This document shows positions 51,957-60,742 of a stretch of 62,351 bases of DNA, in pieces (within the stretch, counting starts at the first letter, position 1; each line of letters begins with the position of its first letter). The position numbers were made by a program, and so were the translations under genes. The DNA is taken from contig CAISPO010000046.1 of assembly GCA_903887415.1 (NCBI GenBank), forward strand, positions 1 through 62,351, in the 5' to 3' direction. The notes under the pieces are model-generated. The model did not search any database, was not told where the DNA came from, and saw nothing but the letters and a program-made list of their open reading frames with translations. Source of the stretch: an uncultured Bacteroidota bacterium. GTDB lineage: Bacteria > Bacteroidota > Bacteroidia > Chitinophagales > Chitinophagaceae.

Positions 51957-52865
51957 ATGGAACAACAAACCAATTTTATTGTTCTTCAATGTTACGGAAA
52001 CGAGGCCATTTTCCATGAGTGCGCCTATGCGCTGCTTTCCCTGTCTCGTTTATATGCTCCCGGCGAACTGAAGAATACAGAGATATGGATCTATACCGAT
52101 AACCCCGGATGGTTTAGTTCGCTTAAAGATTGCTGGCTGCCGCTGCATTACAGAACGGTGGACGATAAAACCGTAAAACAATGGAAAGGAGATATCAATT
52201 TTGTGCACCGGGTAAAAATTGAGGTGCTGAAAGACCTGGTAAAAAATAAGACCGGCAACATCCTGTACCTCGACTGCGATGTTGTAATAACCCACCCCAT
52301 AGGCCAGGTGCTGGAAAACATCAATGCCGGGCAGCTATACATGCATGTGCGTGAAGGTCTCATCAGCGACCGGGGCAACAAGGTTTTTGAAAAATTGCAC
52401 GACCATTACAAAAGCAAACCAGACATAAAAGTAAACGACAAACCCGTGCATGAATTTGCAATGTGGAATGCCGGAGTGCTTGGGTTTAATACTAAATACA
52501 ATTACCTGCTGGACGAGGTATTAACATTCACCGATACCCAATACCTCAAGTTTCCAAAGCACGTAATAGAGCAGTTCGCATTCTCCATTTATTTTCAGGA
52601 GGCTGCTGTGGTGAAGGCCGCTGCTCCATATATATTCCATTACTGGAACCTTAAGGAAGCACGCACAGTGCTCGTCTCCTTCTTTACTCATTTCAAGGGC
52701 TGCACCTGGGACGAGCTCACCCGCTATAGTTCGCTGGTGCAAATACACGCCTTGATGCAGGATAAAGTGAATTTCTATCGCAATCGCGGTGTGCTGGGCA
52801 CCCTGCAAGGTAAAAAATGGCTGCCGGAGAAACAGGATTGGGAGGAGTTGGTGAAGCAGTTGTGA
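51957..52865 (+). CDS. Glycosyltransferase-like protein (GT-A fold)
   Basis: 302 residues, no named family. GNILYLDCDVVITHPIGQV contains a DxD motif of GT-A enzymes, and EFAMWNAGVLGFNTKYN is the accepting-site motif seen in GT8-like and related proteins (WNxGV). The N-terminus (NFIVLQCYGNEAIFHECAYA) looks like a Rossmann-type start. No signal peptide. The gene starts 5 nt after hutH, so co-transcription is likely, and ends with no gap against the facing patatin gene. Donor and acceptor unknown. Confidence 0.65.
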   Translation: MEQQTNFIVLQCYGNEAIFHECAYALLSLSRLYAPGELKNTEIWIYTDNPGWFSSLKDCWLPLHYRTVDDKTVKQWKGDINFVHRVKIEVLKDLVKNKTGNILYLDCDVVITHPIGQVLENINAGQLYMHVREGLISDRGNKVFEKLHDHYKSKPDIKVNDKPVHEFAMWNAGVLGFNTKYNYLLDEVLTFTDTQYLKFPKHVIEQFAFSIYFQEAAVVKAAAPYIFHYWNLKEARTVLVSFFTHFKGCTWDELTRYSSLVQIHALMQDKVNFYRNRGVLGTLQGKKWLPEKQDWEELVKQL

Positions 52866-55112
52866 TCAATGACCCTTAACTGGACTTAACACCTTTACCA
52901 GCGTATCGATGGCCGCCTGGTTTCCTGGATCGTAAATAGATTGGAGCAGGTCGTCTTTTTCCTGCTGGGTGAGGTGGAAGTTGAGGGCGGCAATTTTATT
53001 GGCTGTTTTGGGTACGTATTGCAGCGTCACGAAGCGCAGCTTGCCTCCAGGGTAGTAGGGTGCAATGTCTTTATACAGCCCTTCAGAATAAGACTGGAAT
53101 GCCTCCCACTTGGTCTGTATCACAAACAGGGGATCAGCCACCATATTGGACAATGACCCGGACTGGTCTGAAATGGTGGTGACTTCGTTTTCACGAGTGT
53201 CTCTTATATCAAGGAAGATGACCTCCTGCGTGTTTTCTTTCAGCCAGTCGCGCAACACATACAGGTAGCGGTCGGCGAGTTCAGCGCCGAAGTTGTCCCG
53301 CAGGCCAGCGTCCATAATGTTCATCCGCGGCACACTGGGTAGCTTCACCACCGGCAGCACGTATGGGAATGTTGCGTTCATACGCAGGGCAGATGTTATG
53401 CGCATGTTGTACGGGTCCTGGTTAGGGAAGAACTCTGCAAAGTCAACCCCATCAATGGGTGGGGTGGCGCTGTTAAGGGAGTATTCGGGCTGGGTGAGGT
53501 AGCCGAGCGGTTGGCCAGACATCATGAGCCTTCTCCCATCGTTCACAATAGTGCCATTGATAATAAGCAGCGGTATGCTGCCATTGGCCTCTCGCGGACT
53601 GAAGTAACCAATGTTCTTATCAAGCAAGCCTTTGGTGTTCCGCACAAGTTCCTGCTCCATCGCATAGCCACGGTCGCGGGTATAAGAGTAGCCGGCAATA
53701 TCTATCTTGTTGAACGGCGATATAAGGTCCACGCTGGCGAAAGAGAAGATGATTGCGTTGAGCAGGTCCTTACCTACGTTATGCTGGTATTTTGGCGACC
53801 ACGGATCTTTTAAGAGGCCTTGCTGCACGGCATCGTGTATGCTGCGCCAGTAGGTAGCGCCGATCATACCGCCGGAAGCGCCGGTGATGAGTACGGTGTT
53901 TTTAAACAGCTTGCCCCCCGTAGCGCTGTCTATATACTGCAATGTGCGGAATGACCAGTAGGCAGACCGTGTGCCGCCACCGCTTACAGTAACCACAACC
54001 AATGGTGGCTTTACAGAATCTGTGCTTACCCTGTTTTTCCATTTACTGAGCCGTTGTTCTTCCTGCTGCCGGTCTGCGGCATAGCGCTGCGGGGTAAAGC
54101 AGGCATGGAGGTGCTCATAGTCATAGACCGGCTGTTGTTTCTCGGGGTTGTGGTAGTTGAGGCCGTAGGCGATGCTGCGGAGGTCCAGCAGCTTTACCTT
54201 GACCATCAGTGAGATCCCAATGACAAATATGATCCACCCTATTGCCTCCCAGCTTTTCATAAAATACTTGAAGGCACCCACTATGCCCATGATAATGGCA
54301 AACAGCAGCAGGAACCCGGCCCCGGCGGGCACACGCAGCAGCGGGCGCTCCATAAAAATACCCATGAGCAGCAGCATCACATAGGCTACTATGGTGGCAA
54401 ATATCACATTGCGGTGATGCCTGCGCAGCACTGTGCTCATAAGGCGCGGGTGAAAACGCTCCAGGTCTGAGCTGCGCTCTATGCTCAGTTTTCCCGAAAC
54501 GTATGACCGGGCGGGGAGTACGTCCAGCTCATAATCCAATGAATCGTAAGGGATGATCTCGCGGATGCGGGATGGGTTGGTGATCGTTGTGAGCAGGGTT
54601 TTGAAAAAGTCGCGGCTGACACGGAAGAAATAGATAAAAGAGATAAAAAATATGAGGGCCATACCGAGGTAAAACCCGAACTGGAGGAGCAGTATCGTTT
54701 TCATGGATGCATGCTCATCGACCCATTGGGAGCGGATGGCACGGGTAGAATAAAAATCGAGGAAGCAGATGGGGATAATAGAGTTGTTGTAACAATAGAC
54801 CACAAATGCATGGCGTGTGGCACCCATATAGGGTATGCGCTTGCTGTGAATGATAAATGTGGTGATATGCCACATCATAATGAATACACAGGTGGCGCAG
54901 CCCAGAAGCAACATACTCACGAAGCTGACCTTGCCCAGGTACTCGGGCGCCAGGAAGAGTGATGACGCGCCGAAATGAGATGCGAACTTACCGGTAATAG
55001 TGAGCAGCAGAATGACCCAGAAGATGAGCAGTATCTGGTACTTACGGAAGTGCAACAGCACCAACTGTACCGGCAAAAAGTAGTATATGCCGCTGAGCAC
55101 ACGTTTCATCAA
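52866..55112 (-). CDS. Patatin-like phospholipase family membrane protein
   Basis: 748 residues. The first 325 contain several membrane helices (two near 15-45, then near 70, 130 and 235-310). The C-terminal part is a patatin-like hydrolase: oxyanion loop SGGGTRSAYWSF, nucleophile Ser in ITGASGGMIGA, and the catalytic Asp in NIMDAGLRDNFG (DxG form). Fused multi-helix membrane plus patatin domains suggest a membrane-anchored lipase; substrate unknown. The stop codon is directly adjacent to that of the facing glycosyltransferase gene. Confidence 0.85.
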   Translation of the reverse strand: MMKRVLSGIYYFLPVQLVLLHFRKYQILLIFWVILLLTITGKFASHFGASSLFLAPEYLGKVSFVSMLLLGCATCVFIMMWHITTFIIHSKRIPYMGATRHAFVVYCYNNSIIPICFLDFYSTRAIRSQWVDEHASMKTILLLQFGFYLGMALIFFISFIYFFRVSRDFFKTLLTTITNPSRIREIIPYDSLDYELDVLPARSYVSGKLSIERSSDLERFHPRLMSTVLRRHHRNVIFATIVAYVMLLLMGIFMERPLLRVPAGAGFLLLFAIIMGIVGAFKYFMKSWEAIGWIIFVIGISLMVKVKLLDLRSIAYGLNYHNPEKQQPVYDYEHLHACFTPQRYAADRQQEEQRLSKWKNRVSTDSVKPPLVVVTVSGGGTRSAYWSFRTLQYIDSATGGKLFKNTVLITGASGGMIGATYWRSIHDAVQQGLLKDPWSPKYQHNVGKDLLNAIIFSFASVDLISPFNKIDIAGYSYTRDRGYAMEQELVRNTKGLLDKNIGYFSPREANGSIPLLIINGTIVNDGRRLMMSGQPLGYLTQPEYSLNSATPPIDGVDFAEFFPNQDPYNMRITSALRMNATFPYVLPVVKLPSVPRMNIMDAGLRDNFGAELADRYLYVLRDWLKENTQEVIFLDIRDTRENEVTTISDQSGSLSNMVADPLFVIQTKWEAFQSYSEGLYKDIAPYYPGGKLRFVTLQYVPKTANKIAALNFHLTQQEKDDLLQSIYDPGNQAAIDTLVKVLSPVKGH

Positions 55113-55172
55113 TAAGTGTCTGTTTCCATGTTAAGCTACAAAGTTTTTTTCGGATGTGCATAGAATGTTTGT

Positions 55173-55210
55173 CTGAACTAAGATTTTTAGGATAAAAGGA
55201 TTGCAGGATG
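55173..55210 (+). repeat. Divergent copy of the CTGAAC interspersed repeat
   Basis: CTGAACTAAGATTTTTAGGA then TAAAAGGATTGCAGG resembles the core of the repeats at 59701 and 60062, but with several changes. Confidence 0.35.
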
Positions 55211-55478
55211 TACGGTTTGCATCACTTAAACTTCTGGTTTTCTTCTGCCTACCGGCAGACAGATTCCGCTTTGCATCCAGTTGCATATGGGTGTGCTTGC
55301 AGTCAAAAGTAAAATCGCATTTCACCCCCACAATTATTCTACCCACCACTTTGTTAACCAGTTGTTATTTGTCCGCCCCCACAAACGACCTGTTTACCCA
55401 ATTTGTGAAATAGTTGGTACGAAAACTGCATTAACTATTCTGAGTGTTTATTTTGCTAACGTCCTAAATATATGTATT

Positions 55479-58400
55479 ATGAGAACAGCCAGACTATTTA
55501 TTTGCATAGGAATATACATTTTATTATGCAGCAAGTGTTTTTCACAGACGGCATCAAGAGTGGCGGTAACAGGCATTTCGACAAATATAAACACGGGACA
55601 GGATTACAGCCCATGGCTGAATGACGATACCACCAAGCTGGTGGCAGATGTATGGAGCCCGGCTAATGCGCAGTATGTGGACGTGAAACTGAAGCTGGCG
55701 GCGACAACGAATGTTACGGAATTATCGCTGTACGATTATGAGGGGGTGTTTACAGCTACTCCGGCATATATTTATGCGGTGAAGGGCACTGTGCGGACAC
55801 TCATCGCCACGTTCACAGGCCCCAGCTACATGGTGTGGGAAAATGTGATGTTAACCACCCCTGTAGCCGCAGATACAATAATCATACACAAATACGAAAA
55901 CTGTTTTCCGGGAAAGATAAAGATATATGGAACGCCTGCGGGCCTGGCAACACCGATAACCGGCAATACCGCGATATGCATAGGCTCAACCAAATCATTA
56001 AGCAATGCTACATCGGGCGGGACATGGGCAAGCGGAAATACGGCTGTCGCAATCATAAATGCCACAGGCGTTGCTACCGGTGTATCCGCAGGAACTGCAA
56101 CCATTTCTTATACGGTAGCCGGGCTTATGGCAACCGCGATATTAACGGTCAATCCACTGGCCACCGTGGGCAGTATTAATGGAACGGTAACGGTATATAC
56201 AGGCGCAACTACTTCACTTACAGATTCCATAAGCGGAGGTGCCTGGAGCAGCTCCGCAACCGGAATAGCCACTATAGGGGCAACCGGAATTGTAACCGGG
56301 GTAGCAGCAGGCACGGCTACTATAAGCTATAAGATCGTCAATGCCTGCGGCACAGCCACTGCCTCTAAGATGGTGACCGTGAGCGTTCCCGCAGTGGCTG
56401 CTATTGCGGGCGCTGCAACAGTATGCGCTGGTGCAAGCGCGACACTTTCTGATGCAACAGCGGGTGGTGTGTGGAGCAGTAGCGCTGCGACAGTTGCTAC
56501 TGTGAGCTCAGCAGGTAAGGTGACGGGAGTATCTGCCGGAACAGCAACTATTAAATATACCGTTGGCACCGCGGCGGCTACCCGTGTGGTAACCGTGACT
56601 GCACAGCCTGTGGCCGGTACTGTATCGGGCGCCGCAACAGTAAACACAGGAGCAACGACCATACTTACTGACGCGACAACTGGCGGCGCATGGAGCAGTT
56701 CTGCTACCGGAAATGCAACAGTAGGCACATCCGGTATAGTAACCGGGGTAGCAGCGGGCACTGCTACTATAAGCTATAAGGTTACCAATACTTGCGGCTC
56801 AGCAACAGCAACTAAGGTAGTTACGGTGAGTGCGGCATCGGTAGGCGCCATAAATGGCACCGCAATGGTGTGTGCAGGTGGAACAGCCGTGCTTTCTGAT
56901 GCTACGCAGAGCGGCAACTGGAGCAGTTCGGTGACCAGCGTAGCCACCGTTAGTGCTGCGGGTATAGTAACTGGTATTGCTGCAGGCACAACAACAATCA
57001 GCTATACGGTGGGCACTAGGGCAGCAACGCGTATAGTAACTGTCAATGCATTGCCGGTAGCTGGTTCTGTAACTGGTACTGCAACAATAACAGCCGGGGC
57101 AACTACTGCACTCAATGATGCCGCCGGGGCGGGAGTGTGGAGCAGCAACGCAACAGGTATTGCAATAGTGAACACAAGTGGTGTGGTAATCGGTGTGGCA
57201 GCAGGTGCGGCAACGATCAGCTATTCGGTAACCAATAGCTGCGGCACTGCTGTGGCTACTGAGGTAATAACCGTAACCTCAGCCACCGGCGGCGGCGGAA
57301 GCGGAAGTGGCAGTGGTGGAAGCGGCGGGACCTTAGTACACGGCAAAATTCCTATAGACGGCAACAGGTGGTACCAACTGGACAACACCAGCAACGGCCT
57401 GCAAGGGCTTTTTGATGGCGATACCATGACACAGGTACTTACAGGATGGGGGAAAATACTTTCCACATACGATGCCTATTACCCGGTATTGCCGGGCGAA
57501 CAGATCAATATAGACAGTATCCGGTTTTATGACGGCACGGGCAGTACGTACAATCCGTTTTACCTGTACTATATTGATTCTGCCTGGAACCGTGTGCTGA
57601 TAGCTACTTATACAGCCGGGCACTACAATACGTGGGTGGGGCCGAACAACAGCACCACAAATTTTGCGTTGACAGTGCCTGCAAACAATATCAAATACCT
57701 GCTGATCACCTGCACCAGCGATTATCCTAATGAGATGGAGCTATATGGGTCGTACATAGCCCCTGCCGCGTTACCGGCTGCTCCTGCCAAAACGATCACG
57801 CTGAAACAGGAAACCGGTGTTAATTGTTTTGAGTGGGATTTTGAGGACCCCAATGCACCCGATGTGGTTGATCCTGTAAGGATGGCAACGATTAAAAGTT
57901 TTGGCGCTATAAGGCATTACCTCGATTGGAGCAAACTGGAACCAAACCAGGGCGGCTATACATTCAACCCGTCTCATAGCGGCAGTTGGAACTATGATAC
58001 CATGTATGCAAGGTGCAAAACCGAAGGCATTGATGTATTGGTGGATATAAAAACACAGCCAACATGGATGCAGGCCACATACCCTACCGGGGCAGATGCG
58101 GAAAATGTACCCGTGATGTATGGCGCTGATTTTACAAACCCTGCATCTTATATCTTACAGGCGAAGCTCGCGTTTCAATTTGCTGCGAGATATGGCTACA
58201 ATGCAAGTGTAAGCCCTTCCCTGTTATCTGTTGATGCATCCACCAGGTGGACGGGCGATCCGGCGAATGTGGTAAAGACAGGGCTTGGCCTGATCACCTA
58301 CGTGGAGTGTGATAACGAGCGCGATAAGTGGTGGAAAGGCCGGGCCGCTTACCAGACCGGGCGCGAATATGCTGCGAACATGTCGGCCTTTTATGACGGC

Positions 58401-59684
58401 AACAAAAACACGATGGGCCCCGGTGTAGGTGTTAAAAATGCAGACCCTTCCATGCAGGTGGTTATGGCTGGTGTTGCAGACCCAGTTCCGGACTATTTCA
58501 AGGGTATGATAGACTGGTGCAAACAATACAGGGGCTATAATGCCGATGGATCGGTGAACCTTTGCTGGGACGTGATCAATTACCACATATACCCCAATAA
58601 TTCTGCGTCTGCGCAGGGCAGCGCCATACAAGGCATGGCTCCGGAAGTAGCCCATATGGACACTGTGGCAAGCAGCTTTATCAATGCAGCTCATGTATTT
58701 GCTAAAGACATGCAGGTATGGGTAACCGAGAGCGGTTATGACCTGAACCAGGGAAGCCCGCAAAGAGCTGTGCCTATAGGCAGCAAGACAGCAGCGCAGA
58801 CACAGGCCGACTGGATACTGAGAAACTCCCTGCTGTATGCCCGCATGGGTGTGGCGCGTACATTCTTCTACATGGTCGATGACCAGGACACCACTAACCC
58901 TACCCAGTACAGCTCTTCCGGCCTTATCATCAACAATACCAGCCGCAGGCCTGCGGCAGACTACCTGTACCAGGCGAATAAGCTGATGGGCAATTATGTC
59001 TATGTAAAGACGATCAGCACGAATCCCCTTATAGACCAGTATGAGCTGAACGGTAATGCTGCCTATGTGCTGGTTAAGCCCAGCCAGGATGGCTCGACCA
59101 TTCCTTATACCATGCACTTCAGCACACCCGGCGCTGTGCATATCTATAACCCGGCTATAGGGCAGGACACGATGAGCCTTACCATTGCTACTCCCGATGC
59201 ATCTAATGCGCTGGCACTCACCGTTACCGAAACGCCCATGTTCATTATACCTAATCCCGGTACATCAGGAGCACGCACATCAGCGCCCGGCACAGCGGTT
59301 AATACTCCAGTTACAGCACCGCAACCGGCCATTGCCATATTCCCTAACCCCGGCAAAAGGGCATGTGCTGTGTTTAACCGTTCGGTTGACCGCATCATTA
59401 CCGTGCGGATAGAAGAATCGGTGATGATCAATGATCATTTAGAAAAGAGAGTGCGGGCAATTGAAAAGATAGGCCCCCGCGACCGCAAGTTTGTAGGCTA
59501 TGCCGGCTGCGAGGCAGATGTGCTGGGCGAAAGGTGCATGGGTTTCCGCATCCTGGTGGCCTATTATGATGATGCCTCGAGAATAAAAAACGCTCACTAC
59601 CCTTCGCGCATTTCCTCTGTCTCCACCGCTGATGGCGTCAATGGCGTTGCAAACGCCACACCGGTGCATACCCGAAACCTTTGA
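55479..59684 (+). CDS. Secreted multidomain glycoside-hydrolase-like protein with six Ig-like repeats
   Basis: 1401 residues. Signal peptide (FICIGIYILLCSKCFS, cleavage near 22). Residues 25-155: beta-sandwich carbohydrate-binding-like domain. Residues 158-600: six tandem BIG2-like repeats of about 75 residues (motif SGIVTGVAAGTATISY). A Gly/Ser linker (GGGGSGSGSGGSGG) follows. Residues 620-760: a second sandwich module. Residues 775-1180: a clan GH-A-like TIM barrel with acid/base Glu in ECDNERDKW (Glu947) and nucleophile Glu in WVTESGYD (Glu1084). The last 115 residues start like a T9SS domain (IAIFPNPGKR) then diverge. ATG at 55479 chosen for the signal peptide. Likely secreted polysaccharide hydrolase; substrate unknown. 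Confidence 0.75.
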   Translation: MRTARLFICIGIYILLCSKCFSQTASRVAVTGISTNINTGQDYSPWLNDDTTKLVADVWSPANAQYVDVKLKLAATTNVTELSLYDYEGVFTATPAYIYAVKGTVRTLIATFTGPSYMVWENVMLTTPVAADTIIIHKYENCFPGKIKIYGTPAGLATPITGNTAICIGSTKSLSNATSGGTWASGNTAVAIINATGVATGVSAGTATISYTVAGLMATAILTVNPLATVGSINGTVTVYTGATTSLTDSISGGAWSSSATGIATIGATGIVTGVAAGTATISYKIVNACGTATASKMVTVSVPAVAAIAGAATVCAGASATLSDATAGGVWSSSAATVATVSSAGKVTGVSAGTATIKYTVGTAAATRVVTVTAQPVAGTVSGAATVNTGATTILTDATTGGAWSSSATGNATVGTSGIVTGVAAGTATISYKVTNTCGSATATKVVTVSAASVGAINGTAMVCAGGTAVLSDATQSGNWSSSVTSVATVSAAGIVTGIAAGTTTISYTVGTRAATRIVTVNALPVAGSVTGTATITAGATTALNDAAGAGVWSSNATGIAIVNTSGVVIGVAAGAATISYSVTNSCGTAVATEVITVTSATGGGGSGSGSGGSGGTLVHGKIPIDGNRWYQLDNTSNGLQGLFDGDTMTQVLTGWGKILSTYDAYYPVLPGEQINIDSIRFYDGTGSTYNPFYLYYIDSAWNRVLIATYTAGHYNTWVGPNNSTTNFALTVPANNIKYLLITCTSDYPNEMELYGSYIAPAALPAAPAKTITLKQETGVNCFEWDFEDPNAPDVVDPVRMATIKSFGAIRHYLDWSKLEPNQGGYTFNPSHSGSWNYDTMYARCKTEGIDVLVDIKTQPTWMQATYPTGADAENVPVMYGADFTNPASYILQAKLAFQFAARYGYNASVSPSLLSVDASTRWTGDPANVVKTGLGLITYVECDNERDKWWKGRAAYQTGREYAANMSAFYDGNKNTMGPGVGVKNADPSMQVVMAGVADPVPDYFKGMIDWCKQYRGYNADGSVNLCWDVINYHIYPNNSASAQGSAIQGMAPEVAHMDTVASSFINAAHVFAKDMQVWVTESGYDLNQGSPQRAVPIGSKTAAQTQADWILRNSLLYARMGVARTFFYMVDDQDTTNPTQYSSSGLIINNTSRRPAADYLYQANKLMGNYVYVKTISTNPLIDQYELNGNAAYVLVKPSQDGSTIPYTMHFSTPGAVHIYNPAIGQDTMSLTIATPDASNALALTVTETPMFIIPNPGTSGARTSAPGTAVNTPVTAPQPAIAIFPNPGKRACAVFNRSVDRIITVRIEESVMINDHLEKRVRAIEKIGPRDRKFVGYAGCEADVLGERCMGFRILVAYYDDASRIKNAHYPSRISSVSTADGVNGVANATPVHTRNL

Positions 59685-59698
59685 GGGAGTGGGAAATT

Positions 59699-59840
59699 GT
59701 CTGAACCCTGATTTGCTTGATTTTCATGATTAACTTGATTCCATTCGTGCGTCCCCGTTAGCCCACCCGCCAATCGGAGATTGGTATCCACCGGAACGTA
59801 GTTAGGAGACTACGCTCAACTGTTATGTTTTTTGGAAGAT
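59699..59840 (+). repeat. Two-hairpin repeat, copy A
   Basis: Starts with the CTGAACC/GATTTGCTTGA core at 59701. Hairpin 1: CCAATC (59770-59775) / GATTGG (59779-59784). Hairpin 2: CGTAGT (59797-59802) / ACTACG (59809-59814). It ends TTTTTTGGAAGATTACGAGC. It overlaps the 3' end of a truncated Crp/Fnr ORF, supplying its last codons. See copies B (60061) and C (60532). Confidence 0.65.
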
Positions 59841-60005
59841 TACGAGCAACAGGGGCATCTGCCTGATGGTTTGCCCGATGTCCAGCAGCACATCTCCTTC
59901 CTTAAGATGTACGAGCTTGCCTTTGTGCTCTATTTCATCTATCAGTGCGGGTTCAAATACATCTTTGTATAGCCCAATGTCTTCGTGAGTTGATGCGACG
60001 CCCAT
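59823..60005 (-). pseudogene. Truncated Crp/Fnr-type regulator
   Basis: 60 codons. FEPALIDEIEHKGKLVHLKE then GDVLLDIGQTIRQMPLLL is the start of a cyclic-nucleotide-binding-like domain of Crp/Fnr regulators, which run to about 190-230 residues. After PLLL the frame becomes VIFQKT and stops; these codons come from the repeat at 59699-59840. The cNMP core and DNA-binding domain are absent. The gene was thus cut by insertion of, or recombination at, the repeat. Confidence 0.65.
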
Positions 60006-60060
60006 ATATAGTTGTTGAACAAACTTAACTCATTTCAAGCTGAGATAGCGGGCATGTTTG

Positions 60061-60200
60061 TCTGAACCTAGATTCGCTTGATTAAAGGATTTTCGGGATT
60101 GCATTCAATGTGTGCACACATGGCTTCGCCAATCTGAAGATTGGCCCCCACCGCGGCGTAGTCGGAGACATACGCCGAACTATTTTTTTTTGGAAGACTA
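60061..60200 (+). repeat. Two-hairpin repeat, copy B
   Basis: Core CTGAACCTAGATTCGCTTGA at 60062. Hairpin 1: CCAATC (60129-60134) / GATTGG (60139-60144). Hairpin 2: CGGCGTA (60154-60160) / TACGCCG (60171-60177), with the shared GGAGA in the loop. A T-run and TTGGAAGACTA end the copy, about 20 nt from the stop of a VapC remnant on the minus strand. Confidence 0.65.
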
Positions 60201-60221
60201 AAGGGAACAGGAGGCTGAGTT

Positions 60222-60299
60222 TTATTCAGGCCGAGTCAAAATCTTTAGGGTTGTAAATTGTGCTATCCTGTCAAAATCCGTGACATTGTGAAGGTTCAT
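60222..60299 (-). pseudogene. Remnant of a VapC-type PIN toxin
   Basis: A 25-codon frame whose ATG overlaps the VapB stop (ATGA at 60296-60299). After the Met it reads NLHNVTDFDRIAQFTTLKIL, the usual last segment of VapC toxins (a DxDF motif followed by the closing strand). The N-terminal and central part of the toxin (about 100 residues) is missing, so the toxin gene has lost its interior and the antitoxin is orphaned. Confidence 0.6.
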
Positions 60300-60487
60300 A
60301 TCGCGCGCATTTTCTTAAGATCGCCTTCCCACTTCACTTTACCAAACAGGTTTCTCATGTTGCGGCGTTTAAGACTGGCTACAAAATTCTGAAGCGCCAG
60401 GTCAACGACTTCCCTTTTTGTATTGGTGTGGCTGAGGCGCATTGCTTCTCTTACAAGTTCATCGTTCAGGACAATATTTGTTCTCAT
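60296..60487 (-). CDS. VapB-family antitoxin, orphan
   Basis: 63 residues. MRTNIVLNDELVREAMRLS followed by TKREVVDLALQNFVASL is the ribbon-helix-helix/VapB pattern of the DUF2191 family. The C-terminus (NLFGKVKWEGDLKKMRAI) is the toxin-binding tail. It should repress its own promoter and bind VapC, but the toxin following it is reduced to a remnant (60222-60299). A TTCTCATTGG-type leader and no clear promoter were noticed upstream. Confidence 0.8.
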   Translation of the reverse strand: MRTNIVLNDELVREAMRLSHTNTKREVVDLALQNFVASLKRRNMRNLFGKVKWEGDLKKMRAI

Positions 60488-60531
60488 TGGTTAATCGCTT
60501 TACACACTAAAATACTGAAATTTATACACAT

Positions 60532-60712
60532 CTCTGAACCCTGATATGCTTGATTGCAAGATTAGCCTGATTACCATAGTTGCGTCCACGAAGGTTGAGA
60601 CATGGTCGGAACAGAAAATGCGCACCACTTGACCAATCTGAAGATTGGCCACCACCGCGGCGCAGTCGGAGACATACGCCGAACGATTTTTTTGTGAAGA
60701 TTACAGGCAACC
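60532..60712 (+). repeat. Two-hairpin repeat, copy C
   Basis: Core CTGAACCCTGATATGCTTGA at 60534. Hairpin 1: CCAATC (60633-60638) / GATTGG (60643-60648). Hairpin 2: GGCGCA (60659-60664) / TACGCC (60675-60680), one mismatch. The copy has an extra segment between the core and hairpin 1. It ends about 30 nt from the stop of the reverse transcriptase gene on the minus strand. Confidence 0.65.
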
Positions 60713-60742
60713 GGGGGGGGTTGATTTGCAGTTCCAGATGCG

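Noticed and set aside
56108..56989. Several minus-strand ORFs rich in Ala, Val and Pro opposite the Ig-like repeats.
   Set aside because: They mirror the tandem repeats on the other strand; their composition is that of a shadow frame.
60522..60710. 62-residue minus-strand ORF (FTKKSFGVCLRLRRGGGQSS) overlapping repeat copy C.
   Set aside because: It is made of the repeat, including both hairpins, and has no protein-like pattern.
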